Shown: positions 50,567-58,425 of the stretch, piece by piece
Layout: every line of letters starts with the position of its first letter
Numbering within the stretch: position 1 is the first letter of the stretch
Assembly (NCBI GenBank): GCA_036419695.1
Contig: CP143946.1
Location: 2,412,001 to 2,476,000, forward strand
Length of the DNA: 64,000 nt
Direction: 5' to 3'
DNA from: [Clostridium] symbiosum
Lineage (GTDB): Bacteria > Bacillota > Clostridia > Lachnospirales > Lachnospiraceae
The notes under the pieces: generated by a model
What the model was told of the DNA's origin: nothing
Databases searched by the model: none
What the model saw: only the letters and a program-made list of their open reading frames with translations
Made by a program: the position numbers and the translations under genes

Positions 50567-50927
50567 AGACCCTTCCTTTCTTTACGTTCTTCCCATCGGG
50601 TGAAGCGATGAGACCGCTGAGTTGCATAGAGGGAACGTAGAAGATGCGCTCCACACCGAAGTTCGCCTTGAGCCAGAGTGCGGCGAACTGCTCGAAGGGC
50701 ATGCCCTTCGGACGGATGAAGCCGCAGCACCAGAACGGGAGGCTCACGGCGTAGATGAGCATCATGTTATCGCCGACGTTCCAGCCCAACACGAAGTAGA
50801 TGTAGAGGCCTGTGAGGACGGAGCAACCGAGCGCACCCGCGATTGAAGCGAGGGTGCGCCCGGTCATCTTGCCCACGACCTTTGGCTGGTACTCGGCGAT
50901 GTCCTTATGTACCGCTACGGATAGCAT
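50487..50927 (-). CDS. PrgI-family (VirB3-like) membrane protein
   Basis: 146 residues. It begins with the family-typical VAVHKDIAEYQPKVVGKMTG, followed by two adjacent membrane segments (about 28-65) and FIRPKGMPFEQFAALWLK. It overlaps the virB4 start by 80 bases, a common coupling of VirB3 and VirB4. Part of the inner-membrane platform. Confidence 0.85.
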   Translation of the reverse strand: MLSVAVHKDIAEYQPKVVGKMTGRTLASIAGALGCSVLTGLYIYFVLGWNVGDNMMLIYAVSLPFWCCGFIRPKGMPFEQFAALWLKANFGVERIFYVPSMQLSGLIASPDGKNVKKGRVYGKHYRKQCSLKGIESYSPRAGHVIA

Positions 50928-50945
50928 ATAGGCACCGCCCCTTTC

Positions 50946-51170
50946 TTAGAGTCCGCCAGCCCAACCGGTGTTGAGCTGACCGAAGTAGATGGCCGCACCC
51001 ACGACGATGGCACCGCCGACAATCATGGCGATGGCACCGGAGAGCTGGCCGCCGCCGCCCTGCATGCCGTCTTTGATGGTCATGCCGAGGTTGATGAGGC
51101 CGAAGACGACGAGCACGCCGCCGAGGAACGTCACGCCCTGCGTGAGCATGTTCACTGCGTTATCGAGCAT
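50946..51170 (-). CDS. Small VirB2-like (Maff2-type) membrane protein, copy 1
   Basis: 74 residues, two hydrophobic segments (about 12-32 and 42-66) separated by a glycine-rich loop KDGMQGGGGQLSGAI. Such small proteins are found before PrgI in many ICE operons and are candidate pilin-like subunits. Related to the next gene. Confidence 0.75.
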   Translation of the reverse strand: MLDNAVNMLTQGVTFLGGVLVVFGLINLGMTIKDGMQGGGGQLSGAIAMIVGGAIVVGAAIYFGQLNTGWAGGL

Positions 51171-51222
51171 ATTGGTAACTTCCTTTCTGATTTAGTCTAT
51201 TGAGTGTCGGCATACACGTGGC

Positions 51223-51468
51223 CTAGAAGCCCGTGAAGCCGTAGATGGCCGCGAACCCGGTCACGGCGGCACCGGCGGCAATCATGGCGATTGCCTTCCT
51301 CAGTTCCCCGCCGCCAGCCCTAGCCCCATCTCGAAGGTTGATGCCCAGATAGATGAGGCCGAGGAAGATGACCGTGCAGCCTATGTAGGCGATGGGCTTC
51401 GCGGCGAGCCTGACGAGTTCTTCCAATGTCCTTTCACCGTCCTCTCCTTTCTTGCCCGTGAGCCGCAT
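51223..51468 (-). CDS. Small VirB2-like (Maff2-type) membrane protein, copy 2
   Basis: 81 residues with the same design as the 50946 protein: segment (about 24-44), glycine-rich loop RDGARAGGGELRKAIAMIAA, second segment. The shared loop shows that the two are paralogues. Two subunits of different length may give a mixed structure. Confidence 0.7.
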   Translation of the reverse strand: MRLTGKKGEDGERTLEELVRLAAKPIAYIGCTVIFLGLIYLGINLRDGARAGGGELRKAIAMIAAGAAVTGFAAIYGFTGF

Positions 51469-51545
51469 GCGCGGCGCAACGCGATAAGCAGATGCGCCGA
51501 CGAGTCAACATAGATTATAACCGCTTGCGAAAGTGTCTCGGAAAA

Positions 51546-53528
51546 TCACCGCTTCTCTCCGGTCGCGCTGTCATCATGGTCGTCATACGGTTCGCATCCG
51601 CCCTCCAAGTAGCGCTTGAAGTCGAAGGGCTTGTCGTGCAAGCGTTTGGGGTTGCGCTTGTCCACGATGTAGCAGTAGCGCTTGTGGGTGTGCGGGTCGA
51701 ACTTGTCGTCCATGAGCGGGTTAGTACCCGCGATGAGCAGGATGGCCTTCCTGCGGCTCATCTTGCCGATTTCGGCTGCGTCGATGAGGTCGCGACCTTG
51801 GATTTGCAGGTTCTTGCCAGCGCTTGAGGACTGACCTGTGGACTCGTTGTAGGTCATCTGGTGGATGGTCTGCTTGCCAATCATCTCGGCAATCTCCTTG
51901 TTGGTGGAGTTCGACTTGCCGCCGAGGAACAAGGTGGAGTCGCAGCAGTCCACGATGGTCTGCGCCTTCTTGTCGTACTTCGATTCGAGCTGGGACATGG
52001 ATTGCAGGATGATGGTGATGCCGATGTTGCGCGAGCGCGTGACGGCGATGGTCTCCTCAATCTGCGGGATGGTCCCGATGTTCGCGAACTCGTCGAAGAT
52101 GAAGTGGACGGGAGTCGGCAGCTTGCCGCCGTAGTCGGTGAGCGCCTTGCGGCAGAGCTGGTCGATGCACTGCCACATCATGATGGCGAACAGGAAGGAG
52201 AGCGTCTTGTCGGTATCCGATAGGATGCCGAAGACCGCCACCTTCGCGTCCGGGTCGCCGAGGGTGTCAAGTTCCATCTCATCGTATTCGAGCAGGCTGC
52301 GCACACCGGCGGTGGCGATGGGAGCGAGACGCACGTTGCAGGAGATGATGATGGACTTGAGGGTCTTGCCCGCCGCGACCTTGAAGTTCTTGTAGTTCAT
52401 CAAGGCGAAGTCCTCATCGGGCGACAGACCGCCGCAGTCGGCGGGACGCACACCGTCGGAGTTGCGCTTGAGGTTGGTCGGCTCCCACGACCAATCCGAG
52501 TCTCCGGTCGCATTGCCCGTCCCGAAGTTGCGGGAGAGGCCGGAGATGCCCATCGACGGCGCGGGAGCGCCGCCCTCGTTCGGGATGTAGCGCTTGCCCT
52601 CCTCGATTTGAAGGAAGAGCAGGTCGAGTGGCGACTTGAAGTTCTCGTCGTTCTCGCGGGCCTCGGCCATGGAGAGCAGCGTCAGCAGGCTCGACAGGTT
52701 GTAGTCCTCCGGCGGGAACCAGTCGCGCAGCAGCGCGATGAGGGAGGTGTACAGCATCTTCTCGGAGTTCTCCCAGAAGGGGTCTCCCGCCTTGCCGTCG
52801 CCGTTGGTGTTCATGATGTAGCAGTTGACGAACGACAGGATGTCGGTGTCCGTCTTCACGTACTTGAGCGGGTTGTAGTGCATGGACTCATCGAGGTTGA
52901 TGGTGTTGAACGACTTCACCTTGTAGCCGTTGTCCGTGAACAGGAAACCCGCGTCTTTGAGGAGCGTGCCCTTGGGGTCGGTGATGAAATAGCTCGTGTT
53001 AAGCTGGCAGATGTTCGGGGTGACATAGTTGAACGTCTTGCCTGAGCCGGAGCCGCCCACGACCAGCACGTTCAGGTTGCGGTCGAGTTCGGGGTTGAAC
53101 TTGGGGCGGTGCAGGGCGAGGCCGAAGTTCTGGGTGAAGATGAGGTTGTTGTCCTCCGTGGTGAGGTCGCGAAACTGCTTGCCCTCCTTGAGCGTGCCCC
53201 AGCGTGCCGAACCGCTCTCCTCACCGGCGCGGAAGTTGCCCACGAAGGCGACGTAGCGCAGCCAGAAGAGCCAGACGAGGACGCACATGGTCAGGCCCGC
53301 CAGCATGGCGTTGGGTGACATGTCGATGTGCGCCGGGTTCTCGGCGATGAGCGGCCACATGGCGGCGAAGCCGTCGCCCCAATGCTCGAAGAACTGGCCC
53401 CCGAACGAGGCTACGGCCTCCCAATAGCGGTTCCCGAGGTAGAAGCCCACACCTGAGAGCAGGGTGGTCACGAGGGCCGAGGTCGCGACTTTCTTGTTGA
53501 TTTCAGGGTTTCCCTTGCCTTGAGCCAT
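51546..53528 (-). CDS. virD4: VirD4-type coupling protein
   Basis: 660 residues. Two membrane segments (about 15-33 and 72-95), Walker A GGSGSGKT at 158-165, Walker B FIFDE at 476-480, then NIGTIPQIEETIAVTRSRNI. Residues about 252-410 are the inserted all-alpha, substrate-recognising part. It links the relaxase-DNA complex to the VirB4 channel. Two further proteins (36838 and 53544) contain only this inserted part. The gene starts 16 bases after the 53544 gene. Confidence 0.95.
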   Translation of the reverse strand: MAQGKGNPEINKKVATSALVTTLLSGVGFYLGNRYWEAVASFGGQFFEHWGDGFAAMWPLIAENPAHIDMSPNAMLAGLTMCVLVWLFWLRYVAFVGNFRAGEESGSARWGTLKEGKQFRDLTTEDNNLIFTQNFGLALHRPKFNPELDRNLNVLVVGGSGSGKTFNYVTPNICQLNTSYFITDPKGTLLKDAGFLFTDNGYKVKSFNTINLDESMHYNPLKYVKTDTDILSFVNCYIMNTNGDGKAGDPFWENSEKMLYTSLIALLRDWFPPEDYNLSSLLTLLSMAEARENDENFKSPLDLLFLQIEEGKRYIPNEGGAPAPSMGISGLSRNFGTGNATGDSDWSWEPTNLKRNSDGVRPADCGGLSPDEDFALMNYKNFKVAAGKTLKSIIISCNVRLAPIATAGVRSLLEYDEMELDTLGDPDAKVAVFGILSDTDKTLSFLFAIMMWQCIDQLCRKALTDYGGKLPTPVHFIFDEFANIGTIPQIEETIAVTRSRNIGITIILQSMSQLESKYDKKAQTIVDCCDSTLFLGGKSNSTNKEIAEMIGKQTIHQMTYNESTGQSSSAGKNLQIQGRDLIDAAEIGKMSRRKAILLIAGTNPLMDDKFDPHTHKRYCYIVDKRNPKRLHDKPFDFKRYLEGGCEPYDDHDDSATGEKR

Positions 53529-53543
53529 AAACGACCCTCCTTC

Positions 53544-54083
53544 CTAACCCTCGCGTCCCGGCAGGGCGCGGGAGAGCGAGACGGCGATGGAGGCGCGGGT
53601 GGTCGGCGCGGTGCCCTGTGCGAAGCGCTTGTAGCACCCGAGGCAGAAATCGTCCTCGGGTCGGATGCCGTTGGTGTCGCGGGGGCAGGTGCCGTCATTG
53701 CGCTCAAGTGCCGTCGGCTCCCAACTCATGGTGATGCCGTCCGCGCTGATGACGCGCTTGCAGCCCGACTCTATCTCGTAGAACAGGTCCCCGAGGTCTG
53801 TGACGGTGGAACCCGATGAGGAGGGACGCGCCGCGTCGAGGAGGGCCTTGAGGTTTCCGACTGTCCGCTGCTCCAATGAGCACCAGTCGCGCAGGTATCC
53901 GAGGCAGGCGTAGAGGAGCTGCCTCGCGCTCTTCTTGAAAGCCGCGTCCCCGTCGCACTCATCGCGCAGGACGCTGGCGCTTATCACCGCATCGGCGATG
54001 GCCTCGATGTCGCTGTCAGATTCCATGGCCTGCAAGGGGTTCGTCGCAAGGCGCTCCGGCAGATACTCGTTCATGTTGGTCAT
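53544..54083 (-). CDS. Stand-alone VirD4 all-alpha-domain-like protein (B)
   Basis: 179 residues. Residues about 50-175 align with about 253-400 of VirD4 (51546): LRDW (64-67 vs 267-270), GCKR vs GKRY near 107/311, WEPT (121-124 vs 348-351) followed by L-x-RN, then DDFCL and YKRF (144-154 vs 371-382). No Walker motifs. It lies directly upstream of virD4 in the same operon. It resembles protein A (36838) in containing only this segment, but the conserved positions differ. It may be a partial duplication that now works as an adaptor. Confidence 0.65.
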   Translation of the reverse strand: MTNMNEYLPERLATNPLQAMESDSDIEAIADAVISASVLRDECDGDAAFKKSARQLLYACLGYLRDWCSLEQRTVGNLKALLDAARPSSSGSTVTDLGDLFYEIESGCKRVISADGITMSWEPTALERNDGTCPRDTNGIRPEDDFCLGCYKRFAQGTAPTTRASIAVSLSRALPGREG

Positions 54084-54096
54084 ATCAGGCTCCCTT

Positions 54097-55758
54097 CTAG
54101 CGCTCTTGCTGGAACTTGTCGGAAATGTCGCGGTCGGGGTAGTCGTTGGTCTGCGAGAGCTGCTTGCTCGCGGCGCGGCACTCCTTGGCCTGAGAGTTCA
54201 GGTCATACTTCTCGCGGCTACGGTCGGACTGCTCACGCACCATGGAAGGTGAAACCTCGGTGCCGTTCTGCTCGCGCTCGATGCGCAGCGTGTTCACCAT
54301 AGTATCCATGCCATCATGGGACTCGATGCCTTGATTGATGTCGGGAGTCGAGCCGTTCATGTCGAGGGAACCATCGGTCACCTGCGGTTCACGCGAGTCC
54401 TTGACGTTTTCCAACGACGCCCCATGACTTGGACCGTGGTCGAAGAACTCGATTCCCAGTTCCTCCGGTGCATGACCGGGAAAACGCGTCTCGACGGCCT
54501 TGATGACGTCCTGCTTGTGCTTCACATCCACAAGGAACCCCATCTTGCCGTCAGGACGGTCATACGTCTCGATGCCGTGCTCTTTAAGGTCGCCGCGCAC
54601 CGCGTTGCAGATGAGGTTCAGGTCCTTCTGCGGGGGAACGACCTCGTGGGCGGTCTCATTAGCGGTCGGCTCCTTGGGCGTGTTCTTCTCGAACCAGTCG
54701 TGAGTCACATCGCACTTGTACCTGTCCCGGAGGGTCTTCGCTCCGACGGCCCAGTCCATCAGACCGTCCTTGTTTGGTCCACGGTCGAGGATTTCACCGT
54801 TCTCATCACGACGAGCTTCGTAGAACATCAACTCGCCATTCTTGCCTTCCGTGACACCGATGTACTCCTTGGCAAGGAGTTCCTTGAAATCATCGAAATC
54901 GCGGCACTGTTCGCGGGCGTTGAGCACCTTGTCGCGTATACCCTCGGTGTGGTTATAGGTATCGTTTACGCGGTCATCATATGTCTGCTCGGGAAAATCC
55001 GCTGCGCGAGACTCCTGTTCGATTATTCTTGCCTTGACCTGATAGGGTTCACCGACGCTTTCGACAATGAAGTCCTCGCCGGTTGCCTTTCCGACCATAT
55101 CGGTAAGCTCATCGTGAGTGTAGCCGGAGAAGAACACCTCGGAGTCCATATCGAGGTCAGCGGTGTCCTGTTCTGAGAACGTTCTGACTTCGACTTTATC
55201 TGGCGTATCGGTGAAGCGAATCGCCACGGGGATAAGCGTGACATCACGTAGATTAAGCTCTATGCCATCCACATTCGGCAAATCCGGTAGATTTTTGATG
55301 GGCTTAAGGCTTTTGAACACATCCTGCGTCACAGGTTTCCCATTTGCAATCAACTCGGAGATTTCCCCGCATTTGAGATTGGTCATGACCTCGGAGAATT
55401 GCACGGTGCATTCCCGCACCTTTTGAAGGTCATCTTTGGCAAACTGGACATACCCATTGCCATTGTCATCGGTCATCGCTGCGGCATAAGTGCCGTTCTC
55501 GCGCACAACCTGTGCGAAATAGGCCGCATCGGTCGAGTTTCCAAATGGCATGCAGATATGCTCGCGAGAAGCCATGACCTCGGCCTTTATCGCGGCCTCT
55601 TCTTTCGGCATGCCTTCTTCTTCGAGCTTCGCCTGTTGCCAATCGCGGATGGCTGACTTGAAATACTCATTTAGGATTAGGCCAATCGCTTTTTCACTGT
55701 ATCTAGTGATGTTGCGAAGAAGCATATCGCCTACATCGTCTCCAAAATCTTGCGCCAT
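54097..55758 (-). CDS. PcfB/DUF3801-like relaxosome-associated protein with C-terminal tag
   Basis: 553 residues from ATG 55758 (AAGGAAG seven bases before; 55764 is too close). The N-terminal 115 residues (LRNITRYSEKAIGLILNEY, ICMPFGNSTDAAYFAQVVRE, YVQFAKDDLQKVRECT) recall PcfB-type proteins that bring relaxase complexes to the coupling protein. The middle (200-420) is of unknown type. It ends with DLNSQAKECRAASKQLSQ and a charged tail. It is the first gene of the secretion operon. The family call is tentative. Confidence 0.55.
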   Translation of the reverse strand: MAQDFGDDVGDMLLRNITRYSEKAIGLILNEYFKSAIRDWQQAKLEEEGMPKEEAAIKAEVMASREHICMPFGNSTDAAYFAQVVRENGTYAAAMTDDNGNGYVQFAKDDLQKVRECTVQFSEVMTNLKCGEISELIANGKPVTQDVFKSLKPIKNLPDLPNVDGIELNLRDVTLIPVAIRFTDTPDKVEVRTFSEQDTADLDMDSEVFFSGYTHDELTDMVGKATGEDFIVESVGEPYQVKARIIEQESRAADFPEQTYDDRVNDTYNHTEGIRDKVLNAREQCRDFDDFKELLAKEYIGVTEGKNGELMFYEARRDENGEILDRGPNKDGLMDWAVGAKTLRDRYKCDVTHDWFEKNTPKEPTANETAHEVVPPQKDLNLICNAVRGDLKEHGIETYDRPDGKMGFLVDVKHKQDVIKAVETRFPGHAPEELGIEFFDHGPSHGASLENVKDSREPQVTDGSLDMNGSTPDINQGIESHDGMDTMVNTLRIEREQNGTEVSPSMVREQSDRSREKYDLNSQAKECRAASKQLSQTNDYPDRDISDKFQQER

Positions 55759-56107
55759 GGTCATCTTCCTTTCTACTTGTTGTGGACGCAGTGGGGAAGC
55801 GGATGGCCCGTAACCCCATATGCCGCATTATATCCGAGCACCCTATCTGTGCCCCGCATCCCTTACACGCAGACCGTTGGACGAGTTGCCAACAAGAGGG
55901 TGAAGCTGGGGCAGATGATGCGTATCGGATGTCGTCAGTCGCCATTTGTGATAATCAATGGCAAATGGCGCTCAAATCTTTCCAGTCCCGTGTGATGTCT
56001 GGATGTAAAGTATCTCTACAATTTCTACATATATGTTCTTCTGAAAAGCTATTTTCTCGGCAAACTGCATGGTCGTATCGTGTTCCTTGTAGAAAGGAGG
56101 AATCACG
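55759..56107. other. Non-coding divergent regulatory region
   Basis: About 350 bases between the leftward secretion operon and the rightward sigma/xis/int module. No credible gene. It should hold both promoters; the AT-rich stretch at 56000-56060 is the best candidate for the rightward one, and GTAGAAAGGAGGAAT at 56090 is the ribosome binding site of the sigma gene. I cannot fix -35/-10 boxes with confidence. Confidence 0.5.
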
Positions 56108-56542
56108 ATGATTTCAGAAGAAGAGAAGATGGCAGCCGTCAAGATGTTTTGCGCCTATTGCAAGAGGACGCTTCGAAACGCGAGGACGGACATCATTCGC
56201 AAGCAGGCGCGTGAGGCGCGATGGGAGACCGTGTTCTCCGACATGCACGAGAGCGAGCTGAACAGGCTGGCCTCACCCGATGACCTCATATCGGAGGAGG
56301 TCGTGTTTGAGGTGGTCGGTCGGGAGGTCGTGGTGATGGATACCGTTCTCGCCGAGGCCATCCATGGCCTCTCCAAAGGCGACCAAGCCATCGTCCTGCT
56401 CTACTACTTCGCAGAGTGGACGGACAGGCGCATCGCCGAGGAGCTTGGGTGCCCTCGCTCCACGGTCCAATTCAGGCGCTCGAAGGCGCTCCTCGCGCTG
56501 AGGGCGCGTTTAGAGGAGGTGATTGGTGATGATGAGCTATGA
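56108..56542 (+). CDS. Sigma-70 region 4-type regulator (Tn916 Orf7-like)
   Basis: 144 residues. The C-terminal half is a sigma region 4 HTH: LSKGDQAIVLLYYFAEWTDR, RIAEELGCPRSTVQFRRSKA. In Tn916-like elements the equivalent small sigma-like gene controls the transfer genes. Strong ribosome binding site AAAGGAGG. Its end overlaps the HTH gene at 56529. Confidence 0.85.
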   Translation: MISEEEKMAAVKMFCAYCKRTLRNARTDIIRKQAREARWETVFSDMHESELNRLASPDDLISEEVVFEVVGREVVVMDTVLAEAIHGLSKGDQAIVLLYYFAEWTDRRIAEELGCPRSTVQFRRSKALLALRARLEEVIGDDEL

Positions 56543-56738
56543 GGTAATGGTCGCGGCGGTCTCAGGCGACCCCGTTGCCATGCAGAAGGTCCTCGCCTAT
56601 TTCGACGGCTATATGGACCAGCTCTGCACGCACGCCTTCCTCGATGAGTTTGGGCGCGTCGAGTACGGGGTCGATACCCTGAGAAAGACGCAGCTCCAAG
56701 GAAAGCTGCTCGCCGCGATGCTGCGGTTCGAGCCGTGA
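56529..56738 (+). CDS. Helix-turn-helix protein (Tn916 Orf8-like)
   Basis: 69 residues from ATG 56529, eight bases after GAGGAGGT; 56532 is the alternative. The pattern VMVAAVSGDPVAMQKVLAYF matches the short HTH proteins that follow the sigma gene in Tn916-family elements. Role in control of transfer or excision inferred from position. Confidence 0.75.
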   Translation: MMSYEVMVAAVSGDPVAMQKVLAYFDGYMDQLCTHAFLDEFGRVEYGVDTLRKTQLQGKLLAAMLRFEP

Positions 56739-56753
56739 TGAGGAGGTGGGCGC

Positions 56754-56957
56754 ATGGGTGCGAAGGACATACCCGTATGGGAGAAGTACACGCTCACCAT
56801 CGAGGAGGCGGCCCGGTACTTCCGCATAGGCGAGGGCAAGTTGCGCCGCCTTGCCTCGGAGATGCCGCCGCCTGACTGGGTGGTGATGAACGGCAACCGC
56901 GTTCAGGTCAAACGCAAGGCGTTCGAGCGGTTCATCGACGCGACGGACGTGATTTAG
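56754..56957 (+). CDS. xis: Excisionase (Tn916 Xis type)
   Basis: 67 residues, the usual length. The winged-helix pattern YTLTIEEAARYFRIGEGKLR, then RVQVKRKAFERFI, matches Tn916 Xis, with a Trp-rich turn DWVVMNGN. It sits directly before int. It directs Int to excise the element. Confidence 0.9.
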   Translation: MGAKDIPVWEKYTLTIEEAARYFRIGEGKLRRLASEMPPPDWVVMNGNRVQVKRKAFERFIDATDVI

Positions 56958-56968
56958 ATGATGAAAAA

Positions 56969-57010
56969 GAGCCTTGGTTATGCTATAATAGCAGTAGCAT
57001 ACCAAGGCTC
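56969..57010 (+). promoter_or_regulatory. 42-bp imperfect palindrome containing the int promoter
   Basis: Left arm 56969-56985 and right arm 56995-57010 pair over 16 bases with one bulged T (GAGCCTTGG...TATGCTA with TAGCATA...CCAAGGCTC). The extended -10 TGCTATAAT (box 56984-56989) lies in the centre. A-rich before and T-rich after also make it a terminator after xis. So the same site could end xis transcription and start int. Confidence 0.75.
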
Positions 57011-57037
57011 TTTCCATATGGAAGGAGCGATATATGG

Positions 57038-58231
57038 ATGTCACAGAAAAGACGAGACAACAAGAATAGGATACTGAACACCGGCGAGAGCCAAAAGGCC
57101 AACGGCCTCTATGTCTTCAAATACACGGACGGGGACGGAAAGCCGAAGTTCATCTACTCATGGAGACTGGTGGAGACCGACAGGCTCCCTGCCGGTAAGA
57201 GGCCGTGCAGGCCGCTGCGCGAGAGGGAGCGCGAGATACGCCGTGACCTTGAGGACGGGATAGACCCCATCGGCAAGAAGATGACGGTCAGCCAGCTCTA
57301 CGCGAAGTTCACGAGATGCCGCCTCGACGTGCGCGAGGGGACGGAGAGGTCGAGGGCGCAGCTCAAGCGATTGCTCTTCGAGGATGCGATAGGCTCGCGG
57401 GAGATAGGCGGCGTGAAGCCGTCCGATGCGAAGGAATGGGCGCAGCGCATGAAGTCCAAGGGCTTCGCCTACTCCACCATCTCCAACCACAAGCGGTCGC
57501 TCAAGGCGGCGTTCTACTTGGCGATAGCCGATGACTGCATACGCAAGAACCCGTTCGATTTCAAGCTCGCGACCGTCATCAAGAGGGACGTGACGGAGAG
57601 GGAGCCGCTGAGCCGGGAGCAGGTGGACGCGCTGCTCGGTTTCATGCGGTCGGACGCCGTCTATCACAGGTACATCGACGAGGTGGTCATCCTCCTCGGG
57701 ACTGGGCTGCGCATATCGGAGATGTGCGGGCTGACCGAGGCGGACATCGACCTGACGAACAGGGTGATTTTCGTGGACCACCAGCTCGCTCGCGCGGACG
57801 GCGGGGGATACCGGGTCGATGAGCCTAAGACGGAGAGCGGCAGGCGCTACATCTACATGACCGACGAGGTGATGGCCGCGTTCGAGCATGTCATGGCATC
57901 GAGGCCGAAGGCGAAGCCCCTGAACGTCGATGGGCGAACGGGCTTCATCTTCCTCAACAGGGACGGGCTGCCGAGGGTCGGCGGCGATTACGACCGGGTG
58001 TTCAGGGGGCTGAGAGGCAAGTACGCGAAGAAGGGAAAGATGGAGCTTCCCGATGGCATGACACCGCATACGCTGCGCCACACGTTCTGCACGGAGATGG
58101 CGAAGGCCGGGATGAACCCGAAGGCGCTGCAATACATCATGGGCCATAAGGACATCAAGATGACGCTCGGGTACTACGCCCATATGGACGGCTGCACGGC
58201 TGCGGAGGAGATGCGACGCGTCGCGGCGTAG
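57038..58231 (+). CDS. int: Tyrosine recombinase, Tn916 integrase family
   Basis: 397 residues. An N-terminal arm-binding domain (GESQKANGLYVFKYTDGDGK), a core-binding domain (about 85-180) and the catalytic domain with Arg near 224 (GTGLRISEMCG), the HxxR box near 344 (HTLRHTF) and the catalytic Tyr near 380 (MGHKDIKMTLGYYAH). It integrates and, with Xis, excises the element. ATG 57038 follows GGAAGGAGC. It is the last ICE gene before the boundary. Confidence 0.95.
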   Translation: MSQKRRDNKNRILNTGESQKANGLYVFKYTDGDGKPKFIYSWRLVETDRLPAGKRPCRPLREREREIRRDLEDGIDPIGKKMTVSQLYAKFTRCRLDVREGTERSRAQLKRLLFEDAIGSREIGGVKPSDAKEWAQRMKSKGFAYSTISNHKRSLKAAFYLAIADDCIRKNPFDFKLATVIKRDVTEREPLSREQVDALLGFMRSDAVYHRYIDEVVILLGTGLRISEMCGLTEADIDLTNRVIFVDHQLARADGGGYRVDEPKTESGRRYIYMTDEVMAAFEHVMASRPKAKPLNVDGRTGFIFLNRDGLPRVGGDYDRVFRGLRGKYAKKGKMELPDGMTPHTLRHTFCTEMAKAGMNPKALQYIMGHKDIKMTLGYYAHMDGCTAAEEMRRVAA

Positions 58232-58240
58232 CAAAAACGC

Positions 58241-58264
58241 GTTTTACTACTCGTTTTACTACTC
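58241..58264. repeat. Tandem 12-bp repeat, possible integrase arm sites
   Basis: GTTTTACTACTC occurs twice head to tail ten bases after int. Direct repeats near the end are the kind of site bound by the N-terminal domain of Tn916-type integrases. Confidence 0.6.
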
Positions 58265-58397
58265 ACGGCCATCAAGATGCGCCGGGATTCGCCAAGATAC
58301 GGGAACTTCCCCAAAAGGCGAAAAAGCCGGGAACGCCCTTGGAATCGGGCTTCACCGGCTTTCGGGAAGTTATGGGAACATGTTGGAAAATATCGCG

Positions 58398-58425
58398 TTG
58401 ATTTATAGAGAATTGGCATTATGAT
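58398..58425 (+). promoter_or_regulatory. Probable promoter of the aminopeptidase/TRAP operon
   Basis: TTGATT (58398-58403), 16-base spacer, TATGAT (58420-58425), in AT-rich DNA. The mRNA would have a leader of about 150 bases. It is close to the ICE end, so insertion may have changed upstream control sites. Confidence 0.5.

Larger units (their letters stand above)
1..58400. mobile_element. Integrative and conjugative element (ICE), left end outside window
   Basis: The stretch contains every core part of a Gram-positive conjugative element: relaxase and MobC-like protein, VirD4, VirB4, VirB6/TrbL-like, PrgI-like, VirB2-like proteins, a lysozyme-CHAP hydrolase, and a Tn916-like sigma/HTH/Xis/Int block next to the right edge. 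It also carries SSB, ParA, TopB, ArdC and Lar-like proteins. Third codon positions are strongly G/C-rich up to the integrase and become AT-rich after about 58.4 kb. The right end must lie between the integrase stop (58231) and the flanking aminopeptidase (58584); I place it near 58.3-58.4 kb from composition, but the exact att core cannot be fixed without the left end or an empty site. Confidence 0.9.

Noticed and set aside
18273..55758. Shared C-terminal motif as a side effect of acidic or helical composition
   Set aside because: The match is positional over 18 columns (L at 2, R/K at 11, A/S at 13-14, L/M at 17 in nearly all) and absent from other acidic helical proteins of the element such as 3740 and 29732.
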